Source: Canibacter zhoujuaniae (GTDB taxonomy: Bacteria; Actinomycetota; Actinomycetes; Actinomycetales; Microbacteriaceae). Taken from it: a stretch of DNA of 64,000 nt. Shown one piece after another: positions 33,264 through 41,892 of the stretch (positions are counted from its first letter, which is position 1; every line of letters starts with the position of its first letter). The notes under the pieces were generated by a model. It was not told the origin of the DNA and did no database searches. It saw nothing but the letters and a program-made list of their open reading frames with translations. The DNA lies in the NCBI RefSeq assembly GCF_011752005.1, contig NZ_JAAIJZ010000001.1:1-64000 (forward strand). Direction: 5' to 3'. The translations under genes and the position numbers were made by a program.

Positions 33264-33269
33264 ACAGTA
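33264..33269 (-). promoter_or_regulatory. Candidate -10 box of the metal importer operon (leaderless)
   Basis: On the minus strand TACTGT is followed by 7 bases and the ATG at 33256. No metal-regulator palindrome (MntR, Zur) is recognised around it. Confidence 0.45.
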
Positions 33270-33385
33270 GGCCTGTTTTTAAGTTTCGGATAGTGGTTGT
33301 TGCAAAAAGTTTTCAATAATTTTACAGACGCCGGTCACAGGCAGTTTTATTCGGCAGAAATTCTGGTTTAGTCTGAGCAAGCTAG

Positions 33386-35206
33386 CTATCCGACGGCCTC
33401 GCTAAGTTCTAGCCAGCGCTCTTCTGCAGCGCTGATCTCGTTTTGCACCTCGGTTAGTTCAGAGGTAATCTCAGCAAGCCCAATGAAGTCTGTCTGGTCG
33501 TGGGCTGCCAATTTTTGGTGCAGAGCGGCAACCGCGGTTTCAAGCTTTGAAATTTTGCGCTCCAACGCAGCAAGCTCTTTTTCAGCTGCGCGCAGCTGAG
33601 CACCTGAGAGTTTTTTGGAGGCATTAGCGGTGGTGCTCGGTGCTTGAGAAGCAGATTTTGTCTGTTTAGAAGAGACGTTTTCTAATCCTGCGGCGGTTGT
33701 TTCGCTGGCGCGCAGCCGCAGATATTCGTCGACTCCGCCGGGGAGGTGACGCAGCCGGCCGTCAAGAATTGCGTACTGTTGATCGGTGACCCGCTCAAGC
33801 AGATATCGGTCGTGGCTCACAACGAGCAGGGTGCCCGGCCACGAGTCGAGCAGATCCTCCATCGCAGCGAGCATGTCAGCATCGACATCATTGGTTGGCT
33901 CGTCCAAAATTAAAACGTTTGGTTGCTCCAGCAGAATCAGTAAAAGCTGCAGCCGCCGTTTTTGCCCACCCGAGAGACTGGCCACTGGGGTTGAGAGTTG
34001 CTCTCTGCGAAAGCCCAATCTTTCGAGCAGCTGTGACGGTGTCAGCTCTTTTCCGTCAACCTCGAACACTGTTTTGTATCTGGCCAGCACTTCGCGCACT
34101 CTATCGTTCCCGATTTCGGCGAGCTGACTAAAACGCTGATCTAAAATGCCGATATTTACAGTTTTGCCGTGCTTCACTCTGCCAGTGGTGGGCTTAAGAG
34201 TGCCAGAAATTAGCGATAGCAGAGTTGATTTACCGGCGCCATTCGGCCCTAAAATGCCGGTGCGTTCACCGGGTGCGATATTCCAGGTGATGTCGCGCAA
34301 AATTTGACGTTCAGGGCCAAAGCTCACTCCCGCATCCGTTAGACGCACAACGTCTTTACCGAGACGCGCCACAGCCATTTTCTGTAGCTGCACTGTGTCT
34401 CTGAGCGGCGGCACATCAGCGATTAGAGCGTTAGCCGCATCGATCCGAAATTTTGGCTTTGAGGTGCGCGCAGGGGCGCCGCGCCGCAGCCAGGCTAACT
34501 CTTTGCGCAACAAATTTTGCCGTTTTTGTTCAGTCGCAGCCGCGATCCGGTTGCGTTCGACGCGCTGCAGCACATAAGCGGCGTAACCGCCTTCAAAAGG
34601 CTCAACGAAGCCGTCGTGCACTTCCCATGTGGTGTTGCACACCTCATCAAGAAACCATCTATCGTGGGTGATAACAAGCAGGGCGCCTTGCGAGCGCGGC
34701 CAGCGATTTTTTAGGTGCTCTGCGAGCCATGCAATGCCCTCAACATCGAGATGGTTTGTGGGTTCGTCGAGCGCAAGAATGTCCCACTCGCCAACCAGCA
34801 GGGCCGCTAATGCGACGCGACGGCGCTGCCCACCCGAGAGGTTTGCGACCGAGCCTTGCCAGTCTAAATCGCTCACGAGTCCATAAATAATATCGCGCAC
34901 GCGAGCATCACCCGCCCACTCATACTCTGGCCGGTCGCCAACAATGTTTTCTGCAACCGTTGCGTGTTCAGTGAGCTGATCTGTTTGTGACAGCACCCCG
35001 AATCTGACACCGCCGCGCTTGGTTACCCGCCCTGAACTGGGTTGAAGCTCGCCAGTAAGCATCGCTAAAAGCGAGGTTTTACCGTCACCGTTGCGGCCGA
35101 CGATGCCGATCCGATCACCCTCTGCGATACCGAGAGTTACACCCTCGAATACCCGTCTAGTTGGGTATTCGAGGGTGATATTTTCAGCTCCAAGAAGATG
35201 CGCCAT
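33386..35206 (-). CDS. ABC-F family ATPase (Uup/EttA-like)
   Basis: Soluble protein of 606 residues with two ABC domains: Walker A G-R-N-G-D-G-K-T-S and G-P-N-G-A-G-K-S-T, two L-S-G-G-Q signatures and two L-D-E-P-T-N Walker B motifs, joined by the roughly 80-residue linker that acts on the ribosome. The Lys/Glu-rich C-terminal coiled coil (about the last 90 residues) is like that of Uup. Such proteins relieve ribosome stalling or, in some cases, give antibiotic resistance. It has no membrane part. The ATG seems leaderless. Confidence 0.92.
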   Translation of the reverse strand: MAHLLGAENITLEYPTRRVFEGVTLGIAEGDRIGIVGRNGDGKTSLLAMLTGELQPSSGRVTKRGGVRFGVLSQTDQLTEHATVAENIVGDRPEYEWAGDARVRDIIYGLVSDLDWQGSVANLSGGQRRRVALAALLVGEWDILALDEPTNHLDVEGIAWLAEHLKNRWPRSQGALLVITHDRWFLDEVCNTTWEVHDGFVEPFEGGYAAYVLQRVERNRIAAATEQKRQNLLRKELAWLRRGAPARTSKPKFRIDAANALIADVPPLRDTVQLQKMAVARLGKDVVRLTDAGVSFGPERQILRDITWNIAPGERTGILGPNGAGKSTLLSLISGTLKPTTGRVKHGKTVNIGILDQRFSQLAEIGNDRVREVLARYKTVFEVDGKELTPSQLLERLGFRREQLSTPVASLSGGQKRRLQLLLILLEQPNVLILDEPTNDVDADMLAAMEDLLDSWPGTLLVVSHDRYLLERVTDQQYAILDGRLRHLPGGVDEYLRLRASETTAAGLENVSSKQTKSASQAPSTTANASKKLSGAQLRAAEKELAALERKISKLETAVAALHQKLAAHDQTDFIGLAEITSELTEVQNEISAAEERWLELSEAVG

Positions 35207-35212
35207 AAAGCC

Positions 35213-35218
35213 AGCCTA
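35213..35218 (-). promoter_or_regulatory. Candidate -10 box of the ABC-F gene (leaderless)
   Basis: On the minus strand TAGGCT is followed by 6 bases and the ATG at 35206. No ribosome-binding site. Confidence 0.4.
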
Positions 35219-35241
35219 TCGGCTCTGCTTTACCATCTTCA

Positions 35242-36663
35242 TTACCGCTCGTCTTCGGTTACCACCGGTACTGAGCGGGTCAGTGGGCGTCCCGCTTTAG
35301 TCAGGACGCTCTTACGCCACAGCCACAGGCCGGTGAGAATCACAAACCAGAGCGGCGCAATCAGGGCTGGCACGCGGGTGGCGTCACTGAGCAGCAGCGT
35401 GAAGTAGATGAAGACGAAGAATACTAGAATCAGCCACGGCATGACCTTGCCAAGCGGCATCTTAAAGTCAGATTTCTCGTGCCGCTCAGGGTGCTTCATG
35501 CGATACGCGATGTAGCTGCAGACGATTGAACCCCAGGTGAAGAGGATGAAGGTCGAAGACACTGTTGAAATCATTGTGAATGCTTCCATCACAGTGCCGC
35601 CGATTGCCATCAGTGGGATGCTCAAGAACACCAGCAGACCGGAGAAAATTGCTGCGCTCTGCGGGATGTTGTTCTTTGAAACCTTTGAGAAAATCGCTGG
35701 TGCGTGCCCGTCACGTGACAGGCCAAAGAGCATGCGGGTGCCTGAGTAGAGGCCTGAGTTTGCGCTTGAGGCGGCAGAGGTTAGCACTACGAGGTTGATT
35801 GCGGCGGCGGCGAGACCGAAGCCTGCAAGTGACAGGGTCAGCACGAAGGGGCTTTTATCGCCAGAAAGTTCGTTCCAAGGAGTGATCGAAAGGATCACTG
35901 CGAGAGCGCCGATATAGAAAATCGTGATGCGCATAACGATTGAGTTTACGGCCTTCGGCAGAGTCTTGTGTGGGTTCTTTGTCTCAGCAGAAGCAGTGCC
36001 AACCAGCTCAACGCCGATGAAGCCGAAGATACCCATCTGGAAGCCTAAGAGGAAGCCGTGCAGGCCGGTTGGGAACAGGCCACCGTGCTCCCAGAGGTTG
36101 CGCACAGACGCCTGGGTGCCGCTCGGGCTTGTGAAGCCGGTTGCGATGAGATAAATACCAACAGCGATAAGGCTAAGAATTGCGACAATCTTAATGAGCG
36201 CAAACCAGAATTCAGTTTCGCCGAACCACTTCACCGGCTGCAGATTGAGTAGCAGGAGGAGAGTTGCGGCGATAACGGCTGGGATCCAGAATGGAATATT
36301 TTCGTTGAAGTACTGCACATAACCGACGATGGCGACAATATCGGCGATACACGCAACGATCCAAGAGAGCCAGTATGTCCAGCTGACAAAGAAGCCGGCC
36401 CATGGGCCGAGCAGGTCTTTAGCGATGTCGCCAAAGGTGTGATAGTTCAGATTGCTAAGAAGCAGCTCACCGAGCGCTCGCATGATGAAGAATACAAAGA
36501 AACCAATCACCATGTAAACAAAGAGGATCGCGGGGCCGCTGACGCTGGCGAGACGGCCTGAGCCCATAAACAGGCCCGTGCCGATAGCGCCGCCGATGGC
36601 GATGAGTTGGAGATGTCGATTACTGAGTCCGCGCTGCAGATCTGCTTGTTGAGTTTCTGACAT
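35242..36663 (-). CDS. cycA: CycA-like D-serine/D-alanine/glycine permease
   Basis: APC-superfamily amino-acid:proton symporter with twelve membrane helices, 473 residues. It strongly resembles E. coli CycA along its length as I remember it: L-S-N-R-H-L-Q-L-I-A-I-G-G-A-I-G-T-G-L-F, L-G-P-W-A-G-F-F-V-S-W-T-Y-W, and V-V-L-T-S-A-A-S-S-A-N-S-G. AAGGAA lies 7 bases before the ATG. It follows the PLP decarboxylase gene on the same strand (48 bases), so it may instead import or exchange that enzyme's substrate. Confidence 0.85.
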   Translation of the reverse strand: MSETQQADLQRGLSNRHLQLIAIGGAIGTGLFMGSGRLASVSGPAILFVYMVIGFFVFFIMRALGELLLSNLNYHTFGDIAKDLLGPWAGFFVSWTYWLSWIVACIADIVAIVGYVQYFNENIPFWIPAVIAATLLLLLNLQPVKWFGETEFWFALIKIVAILSLIAVGIYLIATGFTSPSGTQASVRNLWEHGGLFPTGLHGFLLGFQMGIFGFIGVELVGTASAETKNPHKTLPKAVNSIVMRITIFYIGALAVILSITPWNELSGDKSPFVLTLSLAGFGLAAAAINLVVLTSAASSANSGLYSGTRMLFGLSRDGHAPAIFSKVSKNNIPQSAAIFSGLLVFLSIPLMAIGGTVMEAFTMISTVSSTFILFTWGSIVCSYIAYRMKHPERHEKSDFKMPLGKVMPWLILVFFVFIYFTLLLSDATRVPALIAPLWFVILTGLWLWRKSVLTKAGRPLTRSVPVVTEDER

Positions 36664-36711
36664 AAAATTCCTTATGTTTTCGTCTTCTTTAACGTGTTAT
36701 TTAATAGCTGT

Positions 36712-38220
36712 CTAGCCGAGGATTTCTTGATCGTGTGCCACCACCCGGAAGGTGTCGAGTGCGGGGTCGCTTGCGCCGCGCACGTAACCGCTTTCGGCGG
36801 CCGCAGTGCCTCGCAGATACATGATCGCTTCCGGAGTCAAACGTTCACCCGGGAGCACGTTTGGCACACCCGGAGGGTAGGCGGCCAGCGAGTCTGCTGA
36901 GATGCGACCGGCTGCTTCTTCCCAACTCACGAGCTCATTGGGAGCGAAAAATGCCTCATCAAGTGGCATAACGCTCTCGAGTTTGTCGGGCATCGCAAGT
37001 AGGCGTTCTGGTTCTTCATCGCTCGGTGGGAGGGACTCAAGCGCTTTAATAAAGCGGTCGACATCTGGCGGAGACGCAGCACCGATAAGCAGCAGGAGTG
37101 CCGCCGGCGTGGCTAGCTCACAGTAGATAGCGTGGTCGCGGATCAGCTCATACTGCAGTTGAGTTCCGGTGATACCTGCGCCGCGGGTGTCAATGGCGAT
37201 TTTAAGCGGATCGTACGCGAAAGCATCTGGCATGCCCTGTACATCAGGGGTGGCGTCACGGAAGCGCCAATCCTCCTTTATATATTTGCGGATCCGCGCT
37301 GCTCCGGCGAGTGCTGCGCCTATTTGTTTTTCGCCGTTCACAGCGATGTTGCGACGGGCCTCATCCAGTGAAGCAAGCAGTAGCGCGCTAGTGCTCGTTG
37401 ATTGGTAGGATCGCACAACACGATCAACGAGTGATTCGAGCGCCTGCGCGTGCGGGCCGTGTCCGAGCTGGATCATGCCTGTCTGGGTGAGTGAACCGAC
37501 ACTCTTGTGGGTTGAGGAGATAACAAGGTCGGCCCCCAGCTGCACAGCGTTCAGCGGTAGCTCAGGGTGCAGACCAAGGTGTGAGCCCCAAGCCTCATCA
37601 ACTATTAAAGGTACGTTGTGGCTGTGGGCGATATCGGCGATTGCCGCAATATCTGCGATCGCGCCAAAGTATGAGGGGCTGACGAGGTAAACCGCCGCTG
37701 CCTGGGGGTGTGTTTGCAGCGCGGTTTCGATCTGTTCGGGTGTCACGCCGTGTGAAGCGCCGAGCCCGGTATCAACGGAGCCGTACACGAAGTGCGGTGT
37801 GAGCCCGACGTGAGTTATGCCATCAATCACGCTTGAGTGCACACTGCGCTGCACAATAAACTCACGGCCGAGACCGCGCACAACGTTTGTGGCGATATGG
37901 TTGCCGCCGGAAGCGCCGTTCGTAATAAACCACACGCGGCTTGCGCCCCAGAGCTCAGCGGCAAGTTCTTGCGCTTCTAGGAGTGGGGTTTTGCGGCCTG
38001 GGTTGTTGAGAATCCAAGTGTTCTGATCGATGCCGCTAAAGAGCATCGGGAAGTCAAGTTGCAGAGCGTGCTCGCCAACGAGGGAGGCGACACCGGGAGC
38101 GTTTTCTGCTTTGCCGGAGTGCCCAGGAACGTGCAGCCGCTGCCAGGGGTGGCTGGCGAGGCGGCGGATCGCGTCTGCGTGGGGTGCGGTTGTTTGCGCG
38201 GCGGAGAGAATTCGTTTCAC
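36712..38220 (-). CDS. Orn/Lys/Arg decarboxylase-family PLP enzyme
   Basis: A 502-residue member of the short, Gram-positive type of fold-I basic amino-acid decarboxylases (like Bacillus SpeA), without the N-terminal response-regulator-like wing domain. The PLP lysine is in S-S-T-H-K-S-V-G-S-L-T-Q, after the ring-stacking D-E-A-W-G-S-H. Substrate could be lysine, ornithine or arginine and is not decided by the sequence. Products would be cadaverine, putrescine or agmatine. GTG start with no Shine-Dalgarno (TATTCA six bases upstream suggests a leaderless message). Divergent from a LysR gene across 99 AT-rich bases. Confidence 0.86.
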   Translation of the reverse strand: MKRILSAAQTTAPHADAIRRLASHPWQRLHVPGHSGKAENAPGVASLVGEHALQLDFPMLFSGIDQNTWILNNPGRKTPLLEAQELAAELWGASRVWFITNGASGGNHIATNVVRGLGREFIVQRSVHSSVIDGITHVGLTPHFVYGSVDTGLGASHGVTPEQIETALQTHPQAAAVYLVSPSYFGAIADIAAIADIAHSHNVPLIVDEAWGSHLGLHPELPLNAVQLGADLVISSTHKSVGSLTQTGMIQLGHGPHAQALESLVDRVVRSYQSTSTSALLLASLDEARRNIAVNGEKQIGAALAGAARIRKYIKEDWRFRDATPDVQGMPDAFAYDPLKIAIDTRGAGITGTQLQYELIRDHAIYCELATPAALLLLIGAASPPDVDRFIKALESLPPSDEEPERLLAMPDKLESVMPLDEAFFAPNELVSWEEAAGRISADSLAAYPPGVPNVLPGERLTPEAIMYLRGTAAAESGYVRGASDPALDTFRVVAHDQEILG

Positions 38221-38248
38221 AGACTATGAATAGCACAGCTTTATCAAT

Positions 38249-38293
38249 ATACGCAATATCAGTATTTTGTAAGTATTTATATACTGTGTATAT
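38249..38293. promoter_or_regulatory. Candidate LysR operators between decarboxylase and regulator
   Basis: ATAC-N9-GTAT (38249-38265, fits the T-N11-A pattern) and ATATAC-TGT-GTATAT (38279-38293, perfect 6-bp arms), with further GTAT half sites between. Placed between divergent promoters, as usual for LysR-type sites. Confidence 0.55.
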
Positions 38294-38307
38294 GGCTTGA
38301 GGCTTGC

Positions 38308-38313
38308 TATTCT
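38308..38313 (+). promoter_or_regulatory. Candidate -10 box of the LysR gene (leaderless)
   Basis: TATTCT, 6 bases, then the ATG at 38320; no Shine-Dalgarno. Confidence 0.5.
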
Positions 38314-38319
38314 TAGAGC

Positions 38320-39213
38320 ATGTTGACCCTGCAGCAGCTTCGTGTGCTTATTGCTGTCTCTGAAGCTAAAAGCCTGAGCGGCGCCGCTCACGATCTCGGC
38401 TATGGTCTGCCAACGATAATGCATCACATTGAAGCGTTGGAGGCCGAGCTGGGCACTGAGCTGGTCAACCGCACTCCCCGGGGCACTACAGTAACTGCCG
38501 CCGGTGAGATTATGCTGCGTGAGGCAATCAGTATTCTCGCCCGTCTCAACAGCGCAACGCAGCAGATCCGCAAGCTCACCGAAAACGGGCGTGCGACTAT
38601 GACGATCGGGTTGTATCCCTCTCTCGGCGCACAGCTGATTCCCAAGCTGATTGTTGAATTAGAAAAACTGCGCGAGCTGCAGATCGAGATAATTGAGGGC
38701 GAACCCAGCGAAGTGCTCGCAATGCTGGAGGACGGCACAATTAATCTTGGACTCATTTACGAGTTTGACGCAGACCCGCTGCCGATAAATCGCAGTCGAT
38801 TCTTTATCGATGAGCTGATTAATGAGCCGTTTATGGTTGCTGTTGGTGAGTGTCACCCGCTCGCCGAAGCAACTGAGATTGACTTCGCCGAGATCCGGGA
38901 TGTGCCGTGGATCATGAGTCGCTCTGACACTGAAGCGAGTGATCGTGTGCTGCGGCACGTCTGCTCAACGCAGGGTTACAGCCCTACCGCTCTTGTGCGC
39001 ACTGATGATATTACGATGATTCACGGCCTTGTGAGAGCAGGTCTCGCCTTTGCCTTAAGCACCGAAGCCTCTTTCGGTGCCCTTGAGGGGGTGCGCATGC
39101 TGCCCGCAAAGCAGTCGCTCGGGCAGCGCCGCACAAGCGTCATCCACAACCGTATTGAAACTTTTGAAGCGATTAAACCAGCTGTCCGTCTATTAAAAGA
39201 AATTGTGAGTTAA
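38320..39213 (+). CDS. LysR-type transcriptional regulator
   Basis: A 297-residue regulator with the N-terminal winged helix-turn-helix (L-R-V-L-I-A-V-S-E-A-K-S-L-S-G-A-A, residues about 6-60) and a periplasmic-binding-like effector domain. The usual recognition-helix pattern is slightly altered: L-G-Y-G-L-P-T-I-M-H-H-I-E-A-L-E in place of the common L-x-x-S-Q-P-A-V-S-x-x-I-x-x-L-E. It is divergent from the decarboxylase-permease pair and 3 bases before an amidase gene, so it probably controls one or both units. Effector unknown. Confidence 0.92.
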   Translation: MLTLQQLRVLIAVSEAKSLSGAAHDLGYGLPTIMHHIEALEAELGTELVNRTPRGTTVTAAGEIMLREAISILARLNSATQQIRKLTENGRATMTIGLYPSLGAQLIPKLIVELEKLRELQIEIIEGEPSEVLAMLEDGTINLGLIYEFDADPLPINRSRFFIDELINEPFMVAVGECHPLAEATEIDFAEIRDVPWIMSRSDTEASDRVLRHVCSTQGYSPTALVRTDDITMIHGLVRAGLAFALSTEASFGALEGVRMLPAKQSLGQRRTSVIHNRIETFEAIKPAVRLLKEIVS

Positions 39214-39216
39214 ATT

Positions 39217-41211
39217 GTGAGTGCTGAAATTAATCTCTACGAAATCTCTATCGACGAGCTGCTGCTGAACTATGCACACGGGCTGCTCAGCCCGGTGCAG
39301 GTGCTTGCAGCGTATATGCGCCGAATCGCAGAGTTTGATCACGGCGGAGCAGCCCTCAATTCGATTATCGTATTCAACCCGGAGATGTTCGCCGCTGCGC
39401 GTGAGTCGCACGAACGCTGGGCGAACGGCACCGCTCGCCCCCTAGAAGGTGTGCCCTACACGATTAAAGACTCATATATGGCAGAGGGCTTGACAGTTGC
39501 CAGTGGTTCACCGGCGTTTCAGGGGCTGGTTGCGCAGTGGGATGCCTTCACTGTTGCACAGCTGAAAGCCGCAGGCGCCGTGTTGATTGGTAAGACAAAC
39601 ATGCCGCCGATGGCAGACGGGGGTATGCAGCGCGGTGTTTACGGGCGGGCAGAGAATCCATACAATCGCAACTATCTCGCAGCTGCTTACGCTTCCGGCT
39701 CTTCAAACGGATCAGCTGTTGCCACAGCAGCAAATTTTGCGGTGTTCGGGATGGGAGAAGAAACCGTTTCCTCAGGTCGCAGCCCAGCCTCAAACAACGG
39801 TTTATGCGCCTACACTCCGAGCTGGGGCGTGCTGTCTATCCGTGGCAACTGGCCGCTGTTTCCAGCACGCGACGTGGTCGTGCCGCACACCCGTTCTATG
39901 GCAGACATGCTGCGTATTTTGAACACACTGGTCGCTGATGACAGTGAGACACGCGGCGATTTTTGGCGGCACCAAAACGTTATCGACATACCGAAACCGA
40001 GCGCACACCGTCCGGCAGATTACGCTCTCCTGTTTGACAGTGAGGCACTGCAGGGTAAAACCTTCGCTGCGCCGCGCATGTACCTCGGTAAAGATCCGAA
40101 CTTCCCAATGCCGGTGCGCGAGAGTGTGCTAGAGCTCTGGGCCGAAACCGTTAAACGCCTCGAAGAATGCGGGGCAACCGTGGTTGAAACCGACTTCCCG
40201 CTCATTGAGCAGTATGAGGGAGACAAACCCGCAGGTGAGAATGTTGCGCGCCTCGGTGTGCTCCCAGACGGCTGGATGGACACCGAATTTAATCACTTCC
40301 TGGCATTCGGTTGGAATGACTTCCTGCTGGCGAACGGTGATCCAAACATTCCAGACCTTACTGCGGTCGACCCAGACACGATTTTCCCGCTCTGGCCGGG
40401 CACTCTGCCCGACCGCTATGAGGAGGTTGAAGACTACGAAAATCGGTATCGTGCGGTTGTAAAGTATGCGCAGGAGGGGCTTGCGGATCCGCGCGAACGA
40501 GCAGATTTTGCTGACGGTTTACGCGCGCTTGTGAGGCTTCGTGAAGAACTGTTTGAAAGCTGGCTCGCCGCTAACGGCTATGACGGAATCGTGTTCCCTG
40601 CAAACGCAGATATCGGTGCCGAAGACTCTGAGCGGGAGCAGGCGGCGAATGATCACACCTGGCTTAACGGTGTGCTCTTCTCCAATGGCAATTACGCGCT
40701 GCGTCACTTTGGCATCCCATCGGTAACCGTGTCGATGGGGGCAATGTCAGACACAGGAGTGCCCGTCGGAGTTACTTTGGCTGGCCGTGCCTACGACGAC
40801 ATCGCGCTGTTGCAGTATGCGACGCTACTAGACGGATACAGCATACGCCCAACTCCCGCTACGGCACCTAAATTACCGGGTGATAGCCTGCAAAACTGTG
40901 AGGGCGTCGAGTTTGCTTTGCGAGAGGTTTACGCTGCCTCCTTTGAAGTGCGTGATGCTGACGCAGCCTGGGAGGTTATCGCCCGCGGTAAAACCAACAT
41001 TGCAGAGGCTGAGATTCGTGTGCAGCTGGCAGCTGCTGCGGCTACTGCTAAAGCTTCAGAGCAGGGAGACTGGGAAGTGCAGGTGCTGGTGGAAAAACCA
41101 GATTATGGCCTGAATCCAGCTTTCGGCGCCCTTGTTGGTGTTGTTGAAGCGCAGGGAGCTAACGGTGCATACGCAGCAGAGCTGCTACTCGTTAGCACTG
41201 ACGACAACTGA
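39217..41211 (+). CDS. Amidase-signature family hydrolase with extra C-terminal domain
   Basis: A 664-residue amidase. The Ser-cisSer-Lys triad can be placed: K84 in T-I-K-D-S, the cis-Ser in A-S-G-S-S-N-G-S, and nucleophile S186 in E-E-T-V-S-S-G-R-S-P-A. Residues around the triad differ from the common G-G-S-S-G-G and G-G-S-x-R. The last ~110 residues form an additional domain not needed for the fold. Substrate unknown; no glutamyl-tRNA amidotransferase partners nearby. The GTG start is 3 bases after the LysR stop; the sequence AATTGTGAGT occurs twice around the junction (the end of LysR and the start here). Confidence 0.85.
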   Translation: MSAEINLYEISIDELLLNYAHGLLSPVQVLAAYMRRIAEFDHGGAALNSIIVFNPEMFAAARESHERWANGTARPLEGVPYTIKDSYMAEGLTVASGSPAFQGLVAQWDAFTVAQLKAAGAVLIGKTNMPPMADGGMQRGVYGRAENPYNRNYLAAAYASGSSNGSAVATAANFAVFGMGEETVSSGRSPASNNGLCAYTPSWGVLSIRGNWPLFPARDVVVPHTRSMADMLRILNTLVADDSETRGDFWRHQNVIDIPKPSAHRPADYALLFDSEALQGKTFAAPRMYLGKDPNFPMPVRESVLELWAETVKRLEECGATVVETDFPLIEQYEGDKPAGENVARLGVLPDGWMDTEFNHFLAFGWNDFLLANGDPNIPDLTAVDPDTIFPLWPGTLPDRYEEVEDYENRYRAVVKYAQEGLADPRERADFADGLRALVRLREELFESWLAANGYDGIVFPANADIGAEDSEREQAANDHTWLNGVLFSNGNYALRHFGIPSVTVSMGAMSDTGVPVGVTLAGRAYDDIALLQYATLLDGYSIRPTPATAPKLPGDSLQNCEGVEFALREVYAASFEVRDADAAWEVIARGKTNIAEAEIRVQLAAAAATAKASEQGDWEVQVLVEKPDYGLNPAFGALVGVVEAQGANGAYAAELLLVSTDDN

Positions 41212-41685
41212 CAGCTTCGTTAGGAGGGTTGCGAGACGGTCGCGCTCTGCACGGGTCATTCCGCTCAGCAGTGCCGCTTCGGCGGCGGTGAGGTTTTCTA
41301 CCGCACGGTCAACCAAATCACGTCCGGTAGCGGTCATCTCAACGAGCACGCCACGGCCATCGTCCGGGTTTTGGGTGCGCACAACCAGGCCCCGCCGCAC
41401 CATGCGATCGATACGGTTTGTCATGGTGCCGCTGGTGACCATAGTCTCGCTCACTAAAACCTTGGTGCTGACGCGGTGCGGAGCGCCGGCGCGCCGCAGC
41501 ACGGCTAACACATCAAACTCCCAGAGTTCGAGACCAGCATCCTCGAACGCTGCCCCGCGTGCGCGATTGAGCTGTTTGGCCACGCGGTGCAGGCGCGAAA
41601 ACACTGCTAGGGGGGAGAAATCAAGGTCGGGTCGCGACTGACTCCATTCCTGGAGGATGCGGGTGACCTCGTCTGCTTTTGTCAT
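41185..41685 (-). CDS. MarR-family transcriptional regulator
   Basis: A 166-residue winged helix-turn-helix protein: S-T-K-V-L-V-S-E-T-M-V-T-S-G-T-M-T-N-R-I-D-R-M is the helix-turn-helix and N-P-D-D-G-R-G-V-L-V-E-M-T is the wing. Start ATG 41685 (M-T-K-A-D-E); an upstream extension to 41769 would run through the palindrome and is unlikely. Its 3' end overlaps the end of the amidase gene by 27 bases on the opposite strand. A strong palindrome just upstream suggests autoregulation. Effector and further targets unknown. Confidence 0.88.
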   Translation of the reverse strand: MTKADEVTRILQEWSQSRPDLDFSPLAVFSRLHRVAKQLNRARGAAFEDAGLELWEFDVLAVLRRAGAPHRVSTKVLVSETMVTSGTMTNRIDRMVRRGLVVRTQNPDDGRGVLVEMTATGRDLVDRAVENLTAAEAALLSGMTRAERDRLATLLTKLSVVVSANE

Positions 41686-41697
41686 AAGAATAAAGTT

Positions 41698-41732
41698 TGC
41701 CAGAAATTTCACGCTACGAAATGTTTCTGGCA
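41698..41732. promoter_or_regulatory. MarR operator candidate
   Basis: TGCCAGAAA and TTTCTGGCA are perfect 9-bp arms, 17 bases apart, 13-47 bases upstream of the marR ATG and 41 bases before tRNA-Gln. Inner TTTC/GAAA segments add partial symmetry. The size and place fit a MarR dimer site. Confidence 0.6.
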
Positions 41733-41772
41733 GAATAGAACGCGGTGACAGCCGCACCGCGGTTGCCACTGT

Positions 41773-41844
41773 TCCGCCTTAGTGTAACGGCAGCACAGCA
41801 GCCTTTGGAGCTGTTAGGTCCAGGTTCGAATCCTGGAGGCGGAG
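41773..41844 (+). tRNA. tRNA-Gln (anticodon TTG)
   Basis: A 72-base cloverleaf. The acceptor arms TCCGCCT and AGGCGGA pair perfectly; the anticodon stem CAGC/GCTG closes the loop CTTTGGA with TTG as anticodon; the T arm is CCAGG-TTCGAAT-CCTGG. The discriminator base is G and CCA is not encoded. A GC-rich hairpin (CGCGGT/ACCGCG) lies in the leader just before it. No other tRNA is adjacent. Confidence 0.95.
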
Positions 41845-41892
41845 CGATCAGCAACAGCTGATATAACCTATTCGCTTGAGGCAGGTACTTAG

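Noticed and set aside
39777..39790. Amidase as inactive because of the altered signature
   Set aside because: Although G-G-S-x-R is changed to S-S-G-R, the lysine, cis-serine and nucleophilic serine can all be placed, so activity is plausible.
41686..41769. Longer MarR start at 41769
   Set aside because: It would cover the palindrome and run up to the tRNA gene; the M-T-K-A-D start matches MarR proteins better.
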